64,000 bases of DNA from Phialocephala subalpina (lineage: Eukaryota > Ascomycota > Leotiomycetes > Helotiales > Mollisiaceae). A model generated the notes under the pieces. That model worked only from the letters and a program-made list of their open reading frames with translations. It did no database searches and was not told the origin of the DNA. The stretch covers positions 1,263,753-1,327,752 of the forward strand of contig FJOG01000003.1 in NCBI GenBank assembly GCA_900073065.1, written 5' to 3'. Position 1 is the first letter of the stretch; every line of letters starts with the position of its first letter. Both the position numbers and the translations under genes were made by a program. Shown here in pieces: positions 57,809-64,000 of this stretch.

Positions 57809-59398
57809 ATGGAGATCAAGAAGGTACAAGGCTCTAGACAAAATCAACAATCATTACTAACATACATTAGGTAGCAATGATAGGAGCAGGCTCCATGGGC
57901 GGGGGCATGACTCTTCTCCTCGCAGAAAAAGGCATCGAAGTCTCCATTCAAGATCCTTCGGAAGCCACCGTCGACGCACTCCTCAAGTCTGCCAACGATC
58001 AAGGTATCACCAGGCTCTCCAAACACGAGAACTACAAAGACCTGTGCGCTTCCTTACCCTCCCCGAAGATCTTCTTCTTCTCGCTCCCACATGGCACGGT
58101 TGGAGATACTGTCGTTGAAGGACTACATCCGTACCTGGAGAAAGGAGATGTTATCATTGATTGCAGTAATGAAGAATGGGAGAATACGCAGAGAAGACAG
58201 GGCAAGTTGGTGGCACAAGGCGTGTATTACGTAGGTTGTGGTGTCAGCGGTGGATATCAAGCTGCGAGAAGAGGACCGAGTATGTGTCCCGGTGGCGAAG
58301 ATCAGGCTTTGGATATTGTGCTACCGTTGTTGAAGAAGATGGCTGCCAAGGCAGAAGATGGGACGCCTTGTGTTGAGAAAATTGGGATGGGCGGTGCGGG
58401 ACACTATGTGAAAATGATTCATAACGGCATTGAGCATGCGATGATGAGTGCCATCAGCGAAGCATGGACAATCATGACCAAGCATATTGGCATGAAGTAC
58501 GACGATGTAGGCAAGGTATTTGAGGAATGGTCTTCGAAAGGCGAACTGGTATGTCGTCCACTCCATTTGGAATTGAATTAACTCACACTTTCAGAAAAAC
58601 ACCTTCCTCGTCAAAATCGGAGCAGATATCTGCGAAGCAAAAGACAAATTCGGCCACCACGTCCTCTGCGATGTCCAAGACAAAGTGGTCCAAGACATCG
58701 ACGGCAGCGAAGGCACGGGCATCTGGTCGAACACTCAGGCCACCTCCCTTCATGTAGCCGCCCCGACTCTTTCCACAGCACACTACCTCCGCATCGCTTC
58801 CGCCTACCGTGGCAACCGAGAACATATCAAAGAAACATTCCACGGCTCCTTCCTCCCCTCGAAATTCGAATTCAAAGACGACAAAGAACAAGCTGTGTTC
58901 ATCGAGGACTTACGACGAGCAGTTTATACGACTTGTCTGGCGGCTTACGTGCAAGGAATGAGCATCATCGATGTTGCAGACAAGGAGAACAAATGGGCTG
59001 TCAATTTCCAGAACATCGTGACGATCTGGAGAAGCGGATGCATTATCCAAGCTGATCACATCTCCGCCTCACTCGCCAAAATCTTTCACCCCGAATCCAA
59101 TTCCAAGCACAAGAACCACAACCTTCTTTACGAGCCTTTGATAGTGGATGAGCTCAAGTCTGGCTTCGAATCCCTCAAGAGAATCGTGCTCAGAGGCATT
59201 GAGAAGAATGCTATAGTCCCCAGCATGAGCGCCACGTTGGAGTACTTGAAGTATTCTGGGAACTTGGAGTTACCGACTCAGTTCTATGAGGCGGAGTTGG
59301 ATTACTTTGGGAAGCATATGTATGACAGCAAGTCCGAGGACAAGGGACCTGGCCTACCCGTGACAGGGAAGCACCATTATGAGTGGAAGCCTGCGTAA
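57809..59398 (+). CDS. Divergent 6-phosphogluconate dehydrogenase-like enzyme (498 aa)
   Basis: NAD(P)-dependent oxidative decarboxylase family of the pentose phosphate route. Exons 57809-57823 (15 nt), 57871-58548, 58595-59398. The N-terminal Rossmann motif is GAGSMGGGM. The substrate site reads GCGVSGGYQAARRGPSMCPGG, compared with GSGVSGGEEGARYGPSLMPGG in classical enzymes, and the catalytic Lys lies in HYVKMIHNGIEHAMM. The C-terminal helical domain has GTGIWSNTQATSLHVAAPTL and ends in DYFGKHMYD and HHYEWKPA. The differences from housekeeping 6PGDH at conserved places suggest a paralogue acting on a related sugar acid or with changed cofactor use. The 15-nt first exon is short but its donor and acceptor are good. 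Confidence 0.88.
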
Positions 59399-62331
59399 GG
59401 AAAGGCTCGCATTTATTTCGATTTCTTGGTGCGAATATGAAGCGATTGCGTCTTGCGATGGGTTTAGGATAGAATAATGTATTCGAATGAAGCTAGGTTT
59501 TAGAATGAAAATCGATCCAGTTAGCAACAATGGGATGGGTCACCAGCTTGTCGTCGGTCCCGCTGTCGCTCTGTGTTCTCTCTCTTGATACTTGCTTCGC
59601 TCATTTGGGCCGATTGGCTTCGTTTAAGGGCATCGATCTTGATGGTCGTGGCGGTTCTTGGAAGTAGTGCTTCCCATCCACGACATCGCAGATGAGTGAG
59701 AGCAAGACAGGATGCTGAATGGGGGCAAAAGTCAGTGCCTGATGTACCAAGAGTTGAACGAAGAGAAGAAGGTGTTGCAATTCATTGCCTACAGATGTTT
59801 CACTCCGCATTGTAGACCTGTTGCCTCCACATCACATCCGGTGAGCGGCAAACTTGAGATTCGACTGCCGAATAATACAAATGAAGATCGAGAGGAGACG
59901 AAAATGTCAATGCTGCGACTCAAACCTCAACGACATCTGGTCCCCAAGGTAAGTAATAATCCTACTAGGACAGGTTTACAAGTAGGAGATTGGAGTGATG
60001 GAAGAAAGAATATATCGTGGCCACACATAGAGCTGAGAATTGCTCGTCCAAAGATCGACAGTCGTTATTGTGGACAATGGCATGTTTCAGCAGAAAGACC
60101 AGCTCCGCTTGCTACCAAGAATCTTCCAAAACTACAAAATGCCAAATAATGGAGACTTCCGGGACCGGATACATCACTCCGTATCGTATCCTGTACGATA
60201 ATGCATAAATTCAACCCGCAGGAGTGAGGTCATGCTCCCTCGCCGATTCTTCATCATCAGTCGAACATCGAACATCGAGCATTCCAAGCTCAACGAAAAT
60301 CGGAGCCGCATGTGGACCACGGTCGACCATTGCAAATTCATACGGGGACTATCATGATACTCATCGATATCAGTCGTCAGCGTGCTTTCTCTATTGTTGC
60401 ATTGCAGAGTCGCAGACTCGCTAGGTCGGTTGTCGATCCATGTCGGTCCGCGAGCAAAGACGGGACGAACACCTTCGAGAACAGTAACTCCGAAAGATGC
60501 AGTGCCTATCATTCAAATTCTCAGCCTTGAATCTGGATAGAGATGAACCTGCTTGCATACAGCCGCATGCGAGTACGAAGAAGATAAGGCCCAACAAAAC
60601 ATAGACCCCCGATTTGGGTATACCAAAGAGACCGCATCCAACCCTATGCCATAGGGTGGCACTCGAACCCATTATGGCACCGCGGACGAATATCAGTACC
60701 AGGTTCCCGTGCTAGACTGCTCGATGAGGTAGCCTCAGAGACTCATAGTTGCGGGTGGCGCTAGATAGAACTTTCGAATGCAGCCAGTATACGACCCCCA
60801 CATCGGTACTTCCGAAGAAGGTTCAAGGGTCCGATTGCTCAGCCAAAGCGGGACGGCATCTGCTCTTCAGAGCCGCACAATCCAAGCGAAGCGTCCGGTG
60901 CAGCAGAAGCAGAAAAGTATATCCCGAGTTGCGGCTCGGGGAATATTTCCAGTAAGTCTTCACGATCGATCAGCAATTAGCGTTGCTAGTCGTCGATCGC
61001 TGTTGCCCACTTGGGTGATTGCGAAGCTTTGACTTCTCGAATGGAAAAGGATCGTCCATGTCAAAGCTACTTTCGTATGCGATAATAAGTTGTGTTGATC
61101 AACGTACCATCACAACATGCCACGGCTTGACCCGCAGAAATGGTTGGTTTCAAAAGTCGGTGAGGTTGGTTTAGTCTCTGTCAGACTTCACTTGCGTCGC
61201 TTGTTGGTGGGCATGGTGGGCAGGAAAAGGGGCTAAAGGGGGCTATATCACCTGACCGGCAGCTTCGGAATAATCATCCCTGAAGTTGCCTAGTGCGGAG
61301 GGATATTTCATGCAGTCGCTCAAAGAGGTTTTGACTAAGCTAGAGCTCTCCACTGATGCTTGCGATAAACGGATAAAGTTTTCCCACCAAGGCTGATCTT
61401 GTTCCTGAAAAGGGGGCTTGGGGTGTCCTCGCACAGAGCATACGGAACTTTCTGCGGTGACATAGCAGGGGACTCCTTCGGAAGTATCTTTTAACGCTGA
61501 GTGGTTGTCGTTTCCATGTTGGCCTTCTTTAGGGCAAGAGAAACGACCGACTGGATGATTCAAGGAAGAGCCGCCAACTGAAGTATCTCCGATCGGATAT
61601 GCCTCGTCAGCTTTTAGAGGATCCGAAGGTCCTTCTAGTAGGTGTTAAGTGCATTATTCTTGTAGCAAAGTTGTATTTTGACATTGAGCTGTCGTTTTGC
61701 AAGGAAATTTCGATGCTTTCTTGCTAGAGAAGATAGATCATTCCCGCTGATTCTGCACAATTGAGCACTTTGTTCACTTCACCGATATCGAAAAAGATCA
61801 ACTTCTGCATAACTGGCTCGCATAACTCGTAGCTCAGATCCCAGGGCGGCCGATGTGTAGTTAAGGTTGGCGAATGATGGGCTCTGATACTTGACGAGCG
61901 GCTGATGTCAATTGTGGGTTGCGGGTTGATGATGCTGATCTGAAAAACTTTCAAAGAACAGCTTTCCCCTGTCCATCTTAAGGGTCCCAAGCTAAACGTT
62001 GATCATTACCGAACCTTCATCCGCTCAGGTGCAGAAAGGTAAAGTTCAGAGATGGAGAAACGACCCTGCCCTGCCGCTTGGTGGTCCACATATGATCGAC
62101 GACAAGGCTCAGCTTTCCGAGCAAAGTTCAGGTAATGCAGCTCCCCACCACCCCACGTCATATCGAGATCGAGGAGAGGAAAATGAAGCGAGGAAGAGAT
62201 GTTTGGTGAGAGGAGAGAAGGATATAAACCCCTAGTCTGTACCCCGAATCACCTCATCTTTCACTCAAATCACTCAAAGATACACAGCAAACACTTATCT
62301 ATCTAAAAGAACTCTTTTTCATCACTTCAAA
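59399..62331. other. Gene-poor region, about 2.9 kb
   Basis: The longest stretch without a supported gene. Frames at 59712-60149 (plus, 145 codons) and 61243-61563 (minus, 106 codons) have no recognised motif. The last 130 bp form the promoter and 5' UTR of the cysteine-module precursor gene. Confidence 0.5.
62223..62228 (+). promoter_or_regulatory. TATA box of the cysteine-module precursor gene
   Basis: TATAAA lies 104 bp before the ATG at 62332. It is followed by a CT/CA-rich 5' UTR and a good start context (CTTCAAAATG), which fits a strongly expressed secreted peptide gene. Confidence 0.6.
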
Positions 62332-63310
62332 ATGCAATTCTCTCTCATCGCCAGCACTATCCTCGCCCTTGCGGCCACCACATCTGCGGCTCCATCACCA
62401 CAATCGATCGAATGTTGGTCGACGTGTTCGACATCATGTGTTCAGGCAGGCAACGCAAGTCTCTCCCCCAATTCGAAAGTAGCAAACTAACGTTTCATCA
62501 GCTTCGTGGTGGACTATGTGATGCCACTGGCACTTGCACATGCTTGACTGGAGGTAAATCCAACGCCTTCGCTTTCCCAGTTTCCCAATTGAATATCTCA
62601 ATCCAATTTCATCCTCAACGCCCTCTATTCTCTCTAAACGGACAATGCTGACTTGTTGCAGTCAAGAGAGATGCCATCCCCGAGCCACAAAGTGCTGAAA
62701 TTGACTGCTGGAGCACTTGCAGTACCGACGTAAGAGTTTTCCCTTGACATTGCTTTCCAAGAAGCACCGCTGACAACGAAATAGTGCGTCCAGGGAGGCA
62801 ACCTTCGCGGAGGCCTATGCGATGCTGCTGGGTGAGTATACTTCTGGTCTTTGACACAGCTATGCGAGATACTGACAAACTTCATAGAACCTGCGCCTGC
62901 CTGACGGGCGCCAAGAAAGAGCGCGAGGCTGCCCCAGCTCCTCAGAGTGCCGTCATTGACTGCTGGTCCACGTGCAGTACTGACTGTGTAATGGGCGGTA
63001 GCCTTCGAGGTATGGAGCTCCTGGACTTCAGCGAGAATGTATACTGATTCTTGGGTAGGCGGGTTATGCGACGCCACTGGTACTTGCACTTGTCTCGAAG
63101 GAGTTAAGGAGCGTGAGGCTGAGCCAGAGGTGACTATCAGTAAGAGACAGCTTGAGTGCTACGAGACATGCAGCACGAACTGCATCGCTGGTAAGTTTAC
63201 TTTATTCCCCAAAAAGTCTCGATGTTATTCAAGCAGATGCTGACTCGAAATTAGGAGGAGACGTGCAGGGAGGTGTCTGCTCTTCTGATGGAACTTGCAC
63301 CTGCTTGTAA
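62332..63310 (+). CDS. Secreted precursor with four tandem defensin-like six-cysteine modules (199 aa)
   Basis: Seven exons: 62332-62454, 62502-62553, 62662-62729, 62785-62831, 62888-63009, 63059-63190, 63255-63310. Signal peptide about 1-19. Four modules of exactly 28 residues (28-55, 74-101, 122-149, 171-198) have the spacing C-x3-C-x3-C-x10-C-x5-C-x-C, with a conserved GGxC before Cys4 in each. This agrees with the cysteine-stabilised alpha-beta (defensin) fold and its GxC gamma-core. The linkers carry basic processing-like sites: VKR (59-61), KKER-EA (106-111), KER-EAEP (154-160) and SKR (165-167). Lys-Arg is the Kex2 signal, and Glu-Ala and X-Pro pairs recall the Ste13 trimming of yeast alpha-factor. 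Likely product: several secreted cysteine-rich peptides. Intron 1 is GC-AG. Biological activity is unknown. Confidence 0.88.
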
Positions 63311-64000
63311 GCAGAGAAATAGACTTGAGATGTAGAAGGGGTGAAAATAAATGAAATGAAAAGGATCGGTCGGGAGGGAGTAGACTTTTGGGATAATGAT
63401 AGATGTACAAGTTAAGACTTGGGTAAGACTTTATGGAATATAGAGTGTGAATGGGATGAGTTTATCATCGCTTCCTGCCTCGTTTGACTTATTTATCGAG
63501 AGCATTGTAATTTCTTTCTCAGCCTTGGTTTGTTCCTTCAATTGCTCGGACTCGTAGACAACCCCTTTCCAGTCAACAATTTGCCCATTGAGATAGATCC
63601 GGCCTTGCCTGGCACTTTCAACTAGTATGTCTCGCTTGGTCTACTTGATCTTCTATCGAATGATCTCAGCTCGTGGAGCAGGTCTGAGGGGTGTCAAAGG
63701 TTTGGTACGTCCGACGGAGGAGTCGGTAATGTTACCATCCTCTGGGACCTACGTGACACTGCGTCTATGTCCTCGATAAGAGCAGAGGTAGCTCTCAATA
63801 GGAGAACATCTGGGTAAGTAGACAGGCACGTAAGCCCTGTCACTAAAGTAGAAGGGGTTGCGACCGTACAGTCCGATAGGGCGAGGTATTGTGAAAGTAA
63901 CGAACGATGGGTACAAGTCGTCGAAAACGTCTTCTCCACAAGTGGTACAAGTGCGAGGCCTATAAGGCGGGTCGCTAGTAGAAATGTAGTGTCAGTTGCT
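63311..64000. other. 3' flank and window end
   Basis: The 3' region of the precursor gene. A frame at 63694-63939 (minus) has no motif; no supported gene is present. Confidence 0.5.

Noticed and set aside
59712..60149. 145-codon plus-strand frame in the 2.9-kb gene-poor region
   Set aside because: No recognised domain, signal peptide or conserved-looking block.
1..64000. tRNA or rRNA genes and CRISPR arrays
   Set aside because: No clear B-box with matching acceptor stem, no rRNA-like block and no spaced short repeats were found by eye; a tRNAscan-type search was not possible.

Overview
The window is nuclear DNA of a filamentous ascomycete (Pezizomycotina). The support for this is short introns (about 45-110 bp, GT-AG, often with CTAAC-like branch sites), a fungal-type alpha-aminoadipate reductase (LYS2), a GH7 cellulase, TRI12 and DHA14 transporters, and several HET, PNP, 2EXR and DUF6594 family genes of the fungal accessory repertoire. 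A helotialean (Leotiomycetes) origin is plausible but rests on general gene content only. All exon models were built by eye from splice signals and reading-frame phase. Family names come from recalled motifs; no search was run.

Layout. 1-9 kb: a DHA14-type efflux pump cut by the left edge, a small secreted protein, and two paralogous secreted, probably GPI-anchored proteins with identical intron positions on either side of a decayed protein kinase gene. 11-18 kb: a TRI12-type transporter, tail to tail with a GH7 endoglucanase-like gene lacking a conserved loop; then a frameshifted HET fragment and an intact N-terminal helical domain plus ankyrin-repeat protein. 20-29 kb: an amino-acid permease, a truncated HET gene, a broken 2EXR gene, a HAUS4-like coiled-coil gene, and mitochondrial aspartate aminotransferase with 3-nt and 10-nt exons. 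31-45 kb: a single-pass Cys-rich membrane protein, a nucleoside-phosphorylase-like gene with one in-frame stop, a DUF6594 membrane protein, a SET protein with a signal peptide, a HET pseudogene and a WW-domain protein. 47-59 kb: an assembly gap, LYS2, a type II membrane protein, a small SET protein and a divergent 6-phosphogluconate dehydrogenase paralogue. 62.3-63.3 kb: a secreted precursor with four tandem six-cysteine modules.

Two themes stand out. First, six genes of the allorecognition or accessory type (kinase, three HET, 2EXR, PNP) are broken by nonsense codons, frameshifts or truncation, while the metabolic genes beside them are intact. Second, the precursor at 62332-63310 encodes four modules of exactly 28 residues with the spacing C-x3-C-x3-C-x10-C-x5-C-x-C, joined by linkers with Lys-Arg or other basic sites. 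It looks like a polyprotein of defensin-like peptides cut by a Kex2-type protease, and its introns sit at a different place in each module. This is the best candidate for an undescribed system in the window.
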